64,000 bases of DNA from Capra hircus (GCF_001704415.2 NW_017189517.1:12411167-12475166), one strand, 5' to 3'. Counted from the first letter of the stretch, positions 21,166 through 31,088 are shown. Notes: generated from the letters alone by a model not told the origin. Numbers and translations are program-made.

Positions 21166-21478
21166 TATGGTTAATTCTATGTACATAGAATACAGTTCAC
21201 CCACTGAAAGTGTACAGTTCAGTCGTTCTTGTTGTAATCATCACCACTACCTAACTTTAGAACATTTTTATCACTCCAAAAAGAAACCCCACCTCTATTA
21301 AGCAGTATCTTCCCTGTCTTCTCTCTCCTCAGCCCCTGGCAACTGGTAATTTACTTCCTGTTCCTGTAGATTTACCTATTGTTAATATTTCAGATAAATG
21401 GAATCATACAATATGTGATCTCTTGCATCTGGTTTCTTTCACTTGGCATAATATCATCAAGGTTCATCCATGTTGTAT
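21166..21478 (-). mobile_element. Ancient L1M 3' region, host of younger L1
   Basis: Antisense old L1 text: 'acagttcacccactgaaag', 'gtacagttcagtcgttctt', 'cctggcaactggtaattta', 'ggaatcatacaatatgtga'. It resumes for a few tens of bases after 22650. Confidence 0.65.
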
Positions 21479-21489
21479 CAGCCACAGAT

Positions 21490-22649
21490 TTTTATAAATT
21501 TTTAATTGATTTAACTGGAGGCTAATTACTTTAAAATATTGTAATGGTTTTGCCATACATTGCCATAAATCATCCATGGGTGTACATGTGTTCCCCATCC
21601 TGAACCCCCCTCCTACCTCCCTCCCCATCCCATCCCTCGGGGTCATCCCAGTGCACCAGCCCTGAGCACCCTGTCTCATGCAATGAACCTGGACTGGTGA
21701 TCTATTTCACATATGATAATATACATGTTTCAATGCTAGTCTCTCAAATCATCCCACCCTTGCCTTCTCCCACAGAGTCCAAAAGACTGTTCTATACATC
21801 TGTGTCTCTTTTGCTATCTCGCATATGGGGTTACCATTACCGTCTTTCTAAATTCCATATATATGCATTAGTATACTGTATTGGTATCTTTCTTTCTGGC
21901 TTACTTCACTCTGTATAATAGACTTCAGTTTCATCCACCTCATTAGAATTCAAATGTATTCTTTATAATGGCTGAGTAATATTCCATTGCGGATATGTAC
22001 CACAGCTTTCTTATCCATTCATCTGCTGGTGGACATCTAGGTTGCTTCCATGTCTTGGCTATTATAAACAGTGCTTCAGTGAACATTGGGGTACACATGT
22101 CTCTTTCAATTCTGGTTTCCTCAGTGTGTATGCTGAGCAGTGGGATTGCTGGGTCATATGGCAGTTCTATTTCCGGTTTTTCAAGGGTATGGTTTTTCCA
22201 GTAGTCATGTATGGATGTGAGAGTTGGACTGTGAAGAAAGCTGAGCGCCGAAAAATTGATGCTTTTGAACTGTGGTGTTGGAGAAGACTCTTGAGAGTCC
22301 CTTGGACTGCAAGGAGATCCAACCAGTCCATTCTGAAGATCAGCCCTGCATTTCTTTGGAAGGAATGATGCTAGAGCTGAAACTCCAGTACTTTGGCTAC
22401 CTCATGTGAAGAGTTGACTCATTGGAAAAGACTCTGATACTGGGAGGGATTGGGGGCAGGAGGAGAAGGGGACGACAGAGGATGAGATGGCTGGATGGCA
22501 TCACTGACTCGATGGATGTGAGTCTGAGTGAACTCCGGGAGTTGGTGATGGACAGGGAGGCCTGGCGTGCTGCGATTCATGGGGTCGCAAAGAGTCGGAC
22601 ATGACTGATTGACTGAACTGAACTGAAGGAATCTCCACACTGTTCATAA
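21490..22649 (-). mobile_element. Young ruminant L1, 5'-truncated, 12-bp TSD, split by BovB
   Basis: Antisense L1 3' end, from the T/A-rich 3' terminus, 'ggaggctaattactttaaaa', 'atcccagtgcaccagccctg' and 'ccaaaagactgttctatac' to ORF2 3' text 'gattgctgggtcatatggc'. It resumes after BovB with 'ggaatctccacactgttcat'. Flanked by perfect 'tcagccacagat' at 21478-21489 and 22650-22661. Confidence 0.93.
22187..22627 (+). mobile_element. BovB LINE 3' end, inserted in L1
   Basis: Sense BovB C-terminal coding plus terminus: 'tatggtttttccagtagtca' to 'actgaactgaactgaa'. It encodes the conserved 'MYGCESWTVKKAERRKIDAF' block, with a frame break near 22345 ('tctgaagatcagccc' lacks bases present in other copies). 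Confidence 0.95.
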
Positions 22650-22706
22650 TCAGCCACAGATCTTTTAACATACTTTTCTTTTTTTAAAAATTCATAACTA
22701 AAAAGT

Positions 22707-22762
22707 TTAATTTTAACATGCTTTTCTAAGTTTAATTGAATTTAAAGGGATTGTAAATGAAT
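22707..22762 (+). repeat. Perfect 56-bp direct repeat, copy 1
   Basis: Runs from 'ttaattttaacatgctttt' to 'gggattgtaaatgaat' and is identical, base for base, to 23213-23268. A partial third match, 'ttttaacatacttttct' (one mismatch), precedes it at 22663-22679. Family unknown. Confidence 0.9.
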
Positions 22763-23212
22763 ACGATGCATAGGTTTGAGCCTAATTTTTCTCTTGTTAC
22801 CATATGTGAAGTTGTATTTAAAACTCAGAATAAGCTCACGAAAAAACATGAATCCTTCAATTTGCTTCCTAATTAGATGATTAGTCACATCTGTACATTT
22901 TAATATCTTATGCCGATACTATGTTTATGAAAGAAGACAATTATAGAGTGATAACGCATGAACTAATTTTGACAGTTCCCTGGATGTTCCTTTCTTAAAA
23001 TGAATTTGCCTAAAGAAGAAGGAAGAAAAATAGCTTTTCCAATTTGGCAGGTAAGTGGTCTGCTATGTTCCTAGTTGTTATGACCACAGGTGTGACAATA
23101 TCCGAGCTTGAGGGGCCCTCTTAAGGTGTAGTCAAGACAGGCTCAAATGGAATGAAGTCCAAGCAATAGTGGTGAGGAGAGTTTGGGAAAATAGGGCCAA
23201 CTTTGCAGCTCA
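22763..23212. other. 450-bp interval between the 56-bp direct repeats
   Basis: No recognised gene or repeat, no terminal A tail, and no inverted ends. Composition is similar to the flanks. Confidence 0.5.
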
Positions 23213-23268
23213 TTAATTTTAACATGCTTTTCTAAGTTTAATTGAATTTAAAGGGATTGTAAATGAAT
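23213..23268 (+). repeat. Perfect 56-bp direct repeat, copy 2
   Basis: Identical to 22707-22762. Flanking bases differ on both sides (a/t on the left, c/a on the right), so the identity is confined to these 56 bases. Confidence 0.9.
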
Positions 23269-23505
23269 CCCTTTGGTGAACGGTACTCAGACAACAGCAA
23301 TATCACATTTCCATAGTGCCTTTGTATAGCCTGGCAGTGTGCTAAGTGGTTTACATGCATCATTTCTTTAAACCCATTTTACAGCTGGGGAAACTAAGGC
23401 CCAGAGGGTTAAGTAACTCAAGGTAACACTTATTTAGCAAATACTTATTATATTATAATACATATTACATATATTACAATATTTACTTGTAATAAGTAAA
23501 TATTT

Positions 23506-24156
23506 GTTGTTGTTCAGGGGCTAAGTTGTGTCTGATTGTTTGTGACCCTATGGACTACAGCACGCCAGGCTTCCCTGTCTTTCACTGTCTCCTGGAGTTT
23601 GCTCAAACTCATGTCCATTGAGTTGGTGATGCCATTCAACCATCTCATCCTCTGTCATCCCCTTCTCCTCCTGCCCTCAATCTTTCCCACCATCAGGTTC
23701 TTTTCCACTGAGTTGGCTCTTTGTATCAGTTGATCAAACTACTGGGGCTTCAGCTTCAGCATCACTCCTTCCTGTGAGTATTCAGGGTTGATTTCCTTTA
23801 GGATTGACTGGATTGATCCCCTTACTGTCCAAGGAACTCTCAAGAGTCTTCTCCAGCACTACAGTTCAAAAGCATCAGTTCTTCAGTGCTCAGCCTTGTT
23901 TCTGGTCCAACTCTCATATCTGTACATGACTACTGGAAAAACCGTAGTTTTGACTATACAGACCTTTGTCAGCAAAGTAATGTCGGTTTTTTTTTTTTTT
24001 AGTATGCTATTTGACGTAGCTTTTCTTCCAAGAGCAAGCATCTTTTAATTTCATGCATGCAGTCACCATCCGCAGTTATTTTGGAGCCCAAGAAAATAAA
24101 AGCTGCCACTGTTTTCACTTTTCCCCATCTATTTGCCATGAAGTGGTATTATAAAC
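23506..24156 (-). mobile_element. BovB LINE, 5'-truncated, 12-bp TSD
   Basis: Antisense BovB from the 3' end at 23506 to the C-terminal RT region near 24147. It is an older-looking copy with a T16 run at 23987-24002 and a deletion after it. Perfect duplication 'aagtaaatattt' at 23494-23505 and 24157-24168. Confidence 0.95.
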
Positions 24157-24203
24157 AAGTAAATATTTACTTATTATAAGTGTATAAGAATAAATAAGTA
24201 AAT

Positions 24204-24351
24204 CCTCCTCCGTCCATGGGATTTTCCAGGCAAGAGTACTGGAGTGGGTTGCCATTTCCTTCTCCAGAGGATCTTCCCAACCCAGGGATTGAACCTGGGT
24301 CTCCTGCATTGTAGACAGACGCTTTACCATCTGAGCCACCAGGGAAGTCAG
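24204..24351 (-). mobile_element. Bov-tA SINE, 3'-incomplete, 10-bp TSD
   Basis: Antisense head half, 'cctcctccgtccatgggatt' to 'gagccaccagggaagtcag'. Flanked by 'ataagtaaat' at 24194-24203 and 24352-24361. The SINE 3' third is missing although a TSD is present. Confidence 0.92.
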
Positions 24352-24453
24352 ATAAGTAAATAATAAGTGTAAATAAGTAGAATTAAAAACCCAGGTCTGT
24401 CTGAATCTAGAGGTCAAACTCTTGAAACTGTTTTTAAAAAATTGAAGTATAGG

Positions 24454-24586
24454 GACTTCCCTGGCAGTCCAGTTGTTGAGAATCTGGGCTCCTACTGCAG
24501 GGGGTGAGGGTTCTATCCCTGGTCAGGGAACTGAGATCCTGCATGCTGCACCATGAGGCCCAAAAAATAAATACATAAAATAAAAA
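24454..24586 (+). mobile_element. CHR-type SINE
   Basis: Sense, 'ggacttccctggcagtccag' to 'caccatgaggcccaaaaaat'. Target word 'aaaattgaagtatag' on the left and 'aaaattgaagtagag' on the right. Confidence 0.9.
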
Positions 24587-24682
24587 TTGAAGTAGAGTTG
24601 GTTTTAAACATTGTGTCAGTACAGCAAAGTGATTCAGTCTCTCTTTCCATATATATGTATATATATATATATATGGAGAGAT

Positions 24683-24894
24683 GACACAACTGAGTGACTA
24701 AGCATAGTGTCTTTGTAACCCTATGGTCGGTCTGTAGCCCACCAGGGTCCTATGTCCATGGGGATTCTCCAGGCAAGAATACTGAAGTGGGTTGCCATGT
24801 CCTCCTCCAGGGGATCTTCCCAACCCAGGCATTGAACCCAGGTCTCCTGTATTGCAGGCAGGTTCTCTACCATCTGAGCCACCAAGGAAGCCTA
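24683..24894 (-). mobile_element. Bov-tA SINE
   Basis: Antisense, 'acacaactgagtgactaagc' to 'gagccaccaaggaagcc'. It is inserted in the L1 next to an AT dinucleotide run at 24649-24673. Confidence 0.92.
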
Positions 24895-25262
24895 TATATA
24901 TTTATATTCTTTTTCATGTTCTTTTCCATTATGGCTTATTACAAGATATTGAATACTGTTCCCTGTGCTATACAGTAGGACCTTGTTTATCTACTTTGTA
25001 TATAGTGGTTTGTATCTGCTAATTCCAAACTCCTAATTTATCCCTCCCTCACCCCCTTTCTTCTTTGGTAACCATAAATATGTTTTCTGTGAGTCTTTCT
25101 ATTTCTTAGATAAGTTCATTTGTGGCATATTTTAATTTTTACATATAAGTGATCTTACATGGTATTGTCTTTCTCTGTCTGACTTACTTCACTCAGTATG
25201 ATACTCTTTAGGTATCCATCCATGTTGCTGCGAATGGCATTACTCCATTCTGTTTTATTTAG

Positions 25263-25640
25263 AGCCCACCCTCTTAAATACCTAAGCTCTACTGCAAGGA
25301 GAGTCTAACTTTACACTATGTACTAAGTCTTCTTGCCCTACCTAAGAGCTTTAGAGAACTGTTTTCTCTTCCATACATTCTGGTTACCAAGTGGGAGTGA
25401 AGGTACATGGTTTCAAAATGGCCCTTTTGTTTCCAGATATACCATACAAATAGTCTAAAAAGGAATAGGAACTTCCTTCTCCATCTCTAACTGCAGTAAC
25501 TACATGTTCTGGATTTTCCAAGAAGGAAAGGAGGCAAAGAGAAAAAGGGGAGGGACTTGCAATACTTTTCCTGCTCACGTCTCCATTCTCACCTCCAGCA
25601 ACTTGCCCTCATATATATTATGCTTCTCTCATACTCAAGA
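25263..25640. other. Unassigned block
   Basis: No recognised gene or repeat. Confidence 0.4.
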
Positions 25641-25917
25641 CCCAAATGATCATAGTGTCTTGCACACATTATGTTCCTCACCTTTATGGCCTCTGGCCTT
25701 TGCTCAGATTGCTTCTATTGTGTGGCATCCCTCTCTACTCCCCTCCACCTGAGAAAGCTCCCAATTAATGATTAAGGTTCATCACCTACTTCAGAAAGCC
25801 TTCCTTAACCCCTCCTTCTGTTTCTTCATGATAGCCTATGCATAGCTTTATAGTGTCAGATTTTCCATACAGTATCTTGTAGGTTTCTGGGTCTTTGGGT
25901 CTTAATTGTGACCTCCT

Positions 25918-26297
25918 TTGATGCGTTTGAACTGTGGTGTTGGAGAAGACTTTTGAGAGTCCCTTGGACTGCAAGGAGATCCAACCAGTCCATTCTGAAA
26001 GAGATCAGCCCTGGCATTTCTTTGGAAGGAATGATGCTAAAGCTGAAACTCCAGTAATTTGGCCACCTCATGTGAAGAGTTGACTCATTGGAAAAGACCC
26101 TGATGCTGGGAGGAATTGGGGGCAGGAGGAGAAAGGGACGACAGAGGATGAGATGGCTGGATGGCATCACGGACTCGATGGACGTGAGTCTGAGTGAACT
26201 CCGGGAGTTGGTGATGGACAGGGAGGCCTGGAGTGCTGAGATTCATGGGGTTGCAAAGAGTCGGACACAACTGAGTGACTGAACTGAACTGAACTTG
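25918..26297 (+). mobile_element. BovB 3' end
   Basis: Sense terminal about 380 bp, 'tttgatgcgtttgaactgtg' to 'ctgaactgaactgaact'. It includes the 'GRQRMRWLDGITDSMDVSLS' coding tail (26088-26282 frame). A Bov-tA abuts it directly. Confidence 0.95.
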
Positions 26298-26500
26298 GGC
26301 TTCCTTGATGGCTCAGATGGTAAAGAATCTGCCTGCAATGCAGGAGAGCTGGGTTCAATCCCTGGGTTGGGAAGATCCTGTGGAAAAAGGAACAGCTATA
26401 CACTCCAGTATTTTTGCCTGGAGTTCCATGGACAGAGGAACCTGGTGGGCTACAGTTCATGGGGTCACAAAGAGTTGGACACAACTGAGTGATTAACACT
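26298..26500 (+). mobile_element. Bov-tA SINE
   Basis: Sense, with tRNA-like box A region 'tggctcagatggtaaagaat' and box B 'ggttcaatccc' (an internal Pol III promoter in this family), ending 'caactgagtgattaacact'. Confidence 0.95.
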
Positions 26501-26625
26501 TTCACCATCTAAGGATGAATGCTCTATTCCATTTCTCTTGGTAGTCCCAGCACCTAGCACGATGACTGCTATAGAGAGAAAGTGTTCTATAAATGTTTGT
26601 TGAATGAATAAACGATCTATTATCT

Positions 26626-26850
26626 GTGGAGCACCTATTATATAGGCCAGGCCTTTTAAAAATACCAAGTCATTGAGCCCCCAAAACAAACCTGGAAAGA
26701 ACGTACTAATATGTCAGTGTTGAAAGGTGAAGGAATTAAAGAACAGACTTACTCAGTTATTAAGTGGTGGTGCTGCGATTCAGACCCAGGCCTCAGTGAC
26801 TCGAAAGCTTGGCTCTGTCCATGTACCCTTACTGTCTCTTACTGTAGGAA
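26626..26850 (+). mobile_element. MIR SINE
   Basis: Sense MIR: 'gagcacctattatataggcc', 'cagttattaagtggtggtgc', 'gattcagacccaggcctcag', 'gctctgtccatgtacc'. Diverged. Confidence 0.65.
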
Positions 26851-26936
26851 ACTGACTTTGGATTTAAAATATCTGTTCTGTGTGGCCACATACCATGGAA
26901 ATGGTCCCTAAGTTCAAACATTTCCACGTACAAGTT

Positions 26937-27024
26937 GAATTCAGTTGCTCAGTCGTGTCCAGCTCTTTGGGACCCCAAGGACTACAGCACACCAGGTCTC
27001 CCTGTCCATCACCAACTCCCAGAA
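26937..27024 (-). mobile_element. BovB terminal 88 bp with long TSD
   Basis: Antisense minimal BovB insertion: 'gaattcagttgctcagtcgt' to 'ccatcaccaactcccagaa'. Flanked by 24-bp duplicates at 26913-26936 and 27025-27048 that differ at two positions. Confidence 0.93.
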
Positions 27025-27048
27025 TTCAAACATTTTCACATACAAGTT

Positions 27049-27689
27049 AGTCTCTGAAATGTTCTCTCACTTAGAAGCAACTCACAAATCCTCTGTCATA
27101 CAGTATACCTTGATTTTTTTTTTTTTTTACAGTTTTGCGAATAGTCATAGAAGTTTGGCTGGAATTCAATACCAGCTTCTTCATGAAGCTCTATCATTCA
27201 GTATTTTCAGTCAAGAGTGGTCACCCCACTGTGTTTGTCAAAGGCAAGCAGAGATGATTTTCTGCTACTTATAAGCATGGAAAATAAAAAGCAAGCAATA
27301 GAAATTCAAGAGTGATATACACCATTTACTTCCAATACTTTTGTAAGATTAGTTTTGGTTAAAGAATTTAATATTTTAAAATTCACACAGCATCTAATCA
27401 ATTCATCCAGACGGTGGGCAAGGGCCCCTGGAAGCACTCAGAGGCTTTTAGAAGTCTTTGTTTACACTTAGATATAAGATCTTTTACACCTTCCCACTGA
27501 CATCATCATCTGATTTTATCAGGCAGTAATGGAGCTGGTTTATGATCTCTGAAGCATTACTAGGACCACCAGATTTGTTATAAATATCTTGCTTTGATAT
27601 AGATCATTGCCCTCACCTAGCACAGGCCTCTTTCTTTTTCTGTCTACCATAAACAAGAAATCATCTCAGGCCACCTCCATTGTTATAGG
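27049..27689. other. Unassigned block with T14 run
   Basis: No recognised gene or repeat. A T14 run at 27114-27127 may be the tail of an antisense retroposon that I cannot identify. Confidence 0.4.
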
Positions 27690-28065
27690 CTGTGAAACTG
27701 TTCTAAGTTATTAAGAGGCACTCTTCCTTTTCACAGCTGGCGCAGTGGTAAAAAATTCACCTGCCAATGCAGGAGACTCAAGAGACAACAGTTCAATCCC
27801 TGGATCAAGAAGTTCCCCTGCAGTAGGAAATGGCAACCCATTCCAGTATTCTTGACTAGAAAATTCCATGGACAGAGGAGTCTGGAGGGCTGGAGTCCAT
27901 GGGGTCACAAAGAGTCGGACTCGACTGAGCACCTGAGCGTGCTCTTCCATTTTCCTCCTCAAACTCTGTTCAAGGTAAAAACATAAGTGTCAGAGCCAGA
28001 ATTTAATGCCTCATCGGACCCCAAGGCCCATGTCTTTCCTGCTACATTAAGTTGCCTCCCAAGTT
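27690..28065 (+). mobile_element. MIR SINE 3' part, split by Bov-tA
   Basis: Sense MIR right part after the SINE: 'aagtgtcagagccagaattt', 'cggaccccaaggcccatg', 'cctgctacattaagttgcc'. The left part is poorly preserved. Confidence 0.55.
27735..27938 (+). mobile_element. Bov-tA SINE
   Basis: Sense, 'cagctggcgcagtggtaaaa' to 'gactcgactgagcacctgag'. Imperfect target duplicate 'gcactcttccttttc' against 'gtgctcttccatttt'. Confidence 0.93.
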
Positions 28066-28735
28066 AAAATCTGTTATTGTTCTTCCAAGTCAGTGGAACC
28101 GTTCCCCAAATTCTAACATTTCAGTGTCCAGATCACCTCTTCCTTGTGGCTCTTTCATTCTAAGAAACAACAGAAAATATCCTCTATATTTTCTTTAACA
28201 GGAAGATTTTATGTTATTCAGAATAAGGTTCATTCTGCTAACCACAGCAATAAGAGATTTATGGGAATCACTTTCCTTGAGGACACTTCTAGGAGAATTG
28301 CATGGGATACTTCATATAACTTGTCATTCATTATGTAGAAGCCTTCCAGCCCAAGGGTCAATGTACCTTTAGTCAAAGATGGGAACAAAAACTTCATATT
28401 ACCTTCTTAAAACAGCTGTGACTGTGCTATCATTCCTAATCCTCTGGTCTTATTCATCTCTGGGTATATTTTCCCAAACTGGAACAAAGAGTTTGATTTC
28501 TTTGATATTTAATCTGTATGTGTTCCTCAACACACTACCTAGAATCAGGTATGTCTGTTTGCAAATAAAGAGCTTGAAGTTACAGAGGTAGATTGGAGAC
28601 GATTGTTGAGGACAAGAGAAGTAGAATTTCAACATTTTGACCTCCCAAGTGATGGGGAAAATGATCTGATGCATGTAAGCATCAGGAAACTGTCAAAAGT
28701 ATGTGAAACCAGCTATGTAACATGTGATACATTAA
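28066..28735. other. Unassigned, repeat-poor block
   Basis: No recognised gene or repeat. 64-74-codon frames on both strands (28144-28674) lack recognisable similarity. Confidence 0.4.
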
Positions 28736-28913
28736 TTTTTTCAACAAATATTTATTGAGTGCTTGTTGTGTGTCAAGCCCTACTTTAGAGGCTGGAAATA
28801 ACATCACCGAAAAAAATGACACGAGATTTCTGCTCCCACAGAGCTTGTATTCCAGCAGGGAAGGAGAGATAATAAACAGCATGCATACACATGACTAAAT
28901 TATATAGTATGTT

Positions 28914-29283
28914 CAGTCAGTTCAGTTCAGTTGCTCAGTAATGTCCGATTCTTTGCAACCCCATGAATCGTAGCACGCCAGGCCTCCCTGTCCGTCACCA
29001 TCTCCCGGAATTCACTCAGACTCACGTCCATCGAGTCAGTGATGCCATCCAGCCATCTCATCCTCTGCCGTCCCCTTCTCCTCCTGCCCCCAATCCCTCC
29101 CAGCATCAGAGTCTTTTCCAATGAGTCAACTGTTCGCATGAGGTGGCCAAAATACTGGAGTTTCAGCTTTAGCATCATTCCTTCCAAAGAAATCCCAGGG
29201 CTGATCTCCTTCAGAATGGACTAGTTGGATCTCCTTGCAGTCCAAGGGACTCTCAAGAGTCTTCTCCAACACTCTTCTCCAGG
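28914..29283 (-). mobile_element. BovB 3' end with 12-bp TSD
   Basis: Antisense terminal 370 bp. Perfect duplication 'atatagtatgtt' at 28902-28913 and 29284-29295. The sequence is close to the younger BovB subfamily also seen at 29464-30123. Confidence 0.96.
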
Positions 29284-29463
29284 ATATAGTATGTTAGAAG
29301 GTTATAAATGCTATGGGATATTTAACAAGAATGTAAAACAGAGTGAAGGGGATCGGTAGCACAGGGTGGATTGGGAGGGTTGCTCTATAGAATAGGATGA
29401 TTGGGGTAGATGATACTGAGAAAGTGACACTAGAACAAAGACCTGAAATAAGGATGCGAGTTA

Positions 29464-30123
29464 GCATCTGGTCCCATCACTTCATGGGAAATAGATGGGG
29501 AAACAGTGGAAACAGTGTCAGACTTTATTTTGGGGGGCTCCAAAATCACTGCAGATGGTGACTGCAGCCATGAAATTAAAGGATACTTACTCCTTGGAAG
29601 AAAAGTTATGACCAACCTAGATAGCATTTTCAAAAGCACAGACATTACTTTGCCGACTAAGGTCCGTCTAGTCAGGGCTATCATTTTTCCTGTGGTCATG
29701 TATGGATGTGAGAGTTGGACTGTGAAGATGGCTGAGTGCCAAAGAATTGATGCTTTTGAACTGTGGTGTTGGAGAAGACTCTTGAGGGTCCCTTGGACTG
29801 CAAGGAGATCCAACCAGTCCATTCTGAAGGAGATCAGCCCTGGGATTTCTTTGGAAGGAATGATGCTAAAGCTGGAACTCCAGTACTTTGGCCACCTCAT
29901 GCAAAGAGTTGACTCATTGGAAAAGACTCTGATACTGGGAGGGATTGGGGGCATGAGGAGAAGGGGACGACAGAGGATGAGATGGCTGGATGGCATCAAG
30001 GACTCGATGGACGTGAGTCTGAGTGAACTCCGGGAGTTGGTGAAGGACAGGGAGGCCTGGCGTGCTGCGATTCATGGGGTCGCAAAGAGTCGGACACGAC
30101 TGAGCGACTGAACTGAACTGAAC
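29464..30123 (+). mobile_element. BovB 3' end with open C-terminal coding region
   Basis: Sense terminal 660 bp. The frame 29506-30111 (201 codons) stays open from just after the RT active-site region ('METVSDFILGGSKITADGD') through 'VVMYGCESWTVKMAECQRID' and 'FELWCWRRLLRVPWTARRSN' to the natural C-terminus 'HGVAKSRTRLSD', so the C-terminal coding part has no disabling mutation. The 5' part, with endonuclease and RT core, is absent. It is inserted in the L2, and only a very short duplication is visible. Confidence 0.96.
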
Positions 30124-30394
30124 TAGCCATCCAAAGACCTAGAGAAAGAATATTCCAGGCAGAAGGAAGAGACAGGAACAGTGCAAAATATATCAAATTT
30201 GCATCAAGATAGAATAACCTACTCCTACTACATCAAAATAATCAGTACCTTTGTCCCTATTTTGCATATATTTAGTTGCATTATGCTTATATTTCTAATT
30301 ACAAAAATCTCTGTTTCTGAAGCTTCTATCTAAAAGGCAATCTCCTTTATGGACTATGTTATCTTAAAATGACTTCTAGATAGAAAGAATATAT

Positions 30395-31078
30395 ATATTT
30401 TTTATTTTTTTACTTTACAATACTGTATTGGTTTTGCCATACATTGACATGAATCCACCACAGGTGTACATGAGTTCCTAACCCTGAACCCCCCTCCCAA
30501 CCCCCTCCCCATATCATCTCTCTGGGTCATCCCAGTGCACCAGCCCCAAGCATCCTGTATCCTGTATCGAACCTAGACTAGTGATTCATTTCTTACATGA
30601 TAGTATACATGTTTCAATGCCATTCTGCCTTATGACCCAGCAATCCCACTGCTGGGCATACACACCAAGGAAACCAGAATTGAAAGAGACACGTGTACCC
30701 CAGTGTTCATTGCAGCACTGTTTATAATAGCCAGGACATGGAAGCAACCTAGATGTCCATCAGCAGATGAAAGGATAAGAAAGCTGTGGTACATATACAC
30801 AATGGAATATTACTCAGCCATTAAAAAGAATACATTTGAATCAGTTCTAATGAGGTGGATGAAACTGGAGCCAATTATACAGAATGAAGTAAGCCAGAAA
30901 GAAAAACACTAATACAGTATGCTAACACATATATATGGAATTTAGAAAGATAGCAATGATAACCCTGTATGCGAGACAGCAAAAGAGACACAGATGTAAA
31001 GAACAGACTTTTCGACTCTGTGGGAGAGGGAGAGGGTGGGATGATTTGGGAGAATGGCACTGAAACATGTATACTATC
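30395..31078 (-). mobile_element. Young ruminant L1 with 5' inversion (twin priming)
   Basis: 30395-30633 is antisense L1 3' UTR (from 'tactttacaatactgtattg' to 'tacatgtttcaatgccattc'). 30634-31078 is sense L1 ORF2 C-terminus plus 3' UTR. The frame 30703-30912 reads 'IARTWKQPRCPSADERI' and 'WYIYTMEYYSAIKKNTFES', which is L1 ORF2 C-terminal text. The two parts overlap by about 25-30 bp in L1 coordinates ('gaaacatgtatactatc' occurs at both ends). Duplication 'aagaatatat' at 30385-30394 and 31079-31088. Confidence 0.92.
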
Positions 31079-31088
31079 AAGAATATAT

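Larger units (their letters stand above)
23300..24425 (+). mobile_element. MIR SINE, expanded by AT repeat, BovB and Bov-tA
   Basis: Sense MIR: 'gctaagtggtttacatgcat', 'cccattttacagctgggg', 'cccagagggttaagtaac'; its 3' part is at 24388-24425 ('aacccaggtctgtctgaatc'). Between them lie a degenerate AAATAAGT/AT-rich expansion, a BovB and a SINE. Confidence 0.7.
24429..25262 (-). mobile_element. Artiodactyl L1 3' region with two SINEs
   Basis: Antisense L1: 'ttttaaaaaattgaagtata' then, beyond the CHR SINE, 'gtacagcaaagtgattcag'. Beyond the Bov-tA it continues with 'ccctgtgctatacagtagga', 'ggtaaccataaatatgttt' and 'cactcagtatgatactctt'. Confidence 0.85.
25641..26625 (+). mobile_element. L2 LINE 3' region, split by BovB and Bov-tA
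   Basis: Sense L2: 'cctctggcctttgctcagat', 'ttcagaaagccttccttaac', and after the two insertions 'agtcccagcacctagcac' and 'aaatgtttgttgaatgaata' (the L2 terminus). Confidence 0.75.
28736..30200 (-). mobile_element. L2 LINE 3' region with two BovB insertions
   Basis: Antisense L2 in three pieces: 28736-28901 ('caacaaatatttattgagtg', 'acagagcttgtattccagc'), 29296-29462 ('taaatgctatgggatattta', 'gagaaagtgacactagaaca', 'aagacctgaaataagg') and 30124-30200 ('tattccaggcagaaggaag'). Both intervening segments are BovB. Confidence 0.75.

Noticed and set aside
21995..22368. Frame joining L1-like and BovB-like text as a fusion protein
   Set aside because: The join is simply the BovB insertion point inside an antisense L1.
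26298..26380. tRNA-like head with box A and B motifs as a tRNA gene
   Set aside because: It is the tRNA-derived head of Bov-tA, lacks a complete cloverleaf and is repeated many times in the window.
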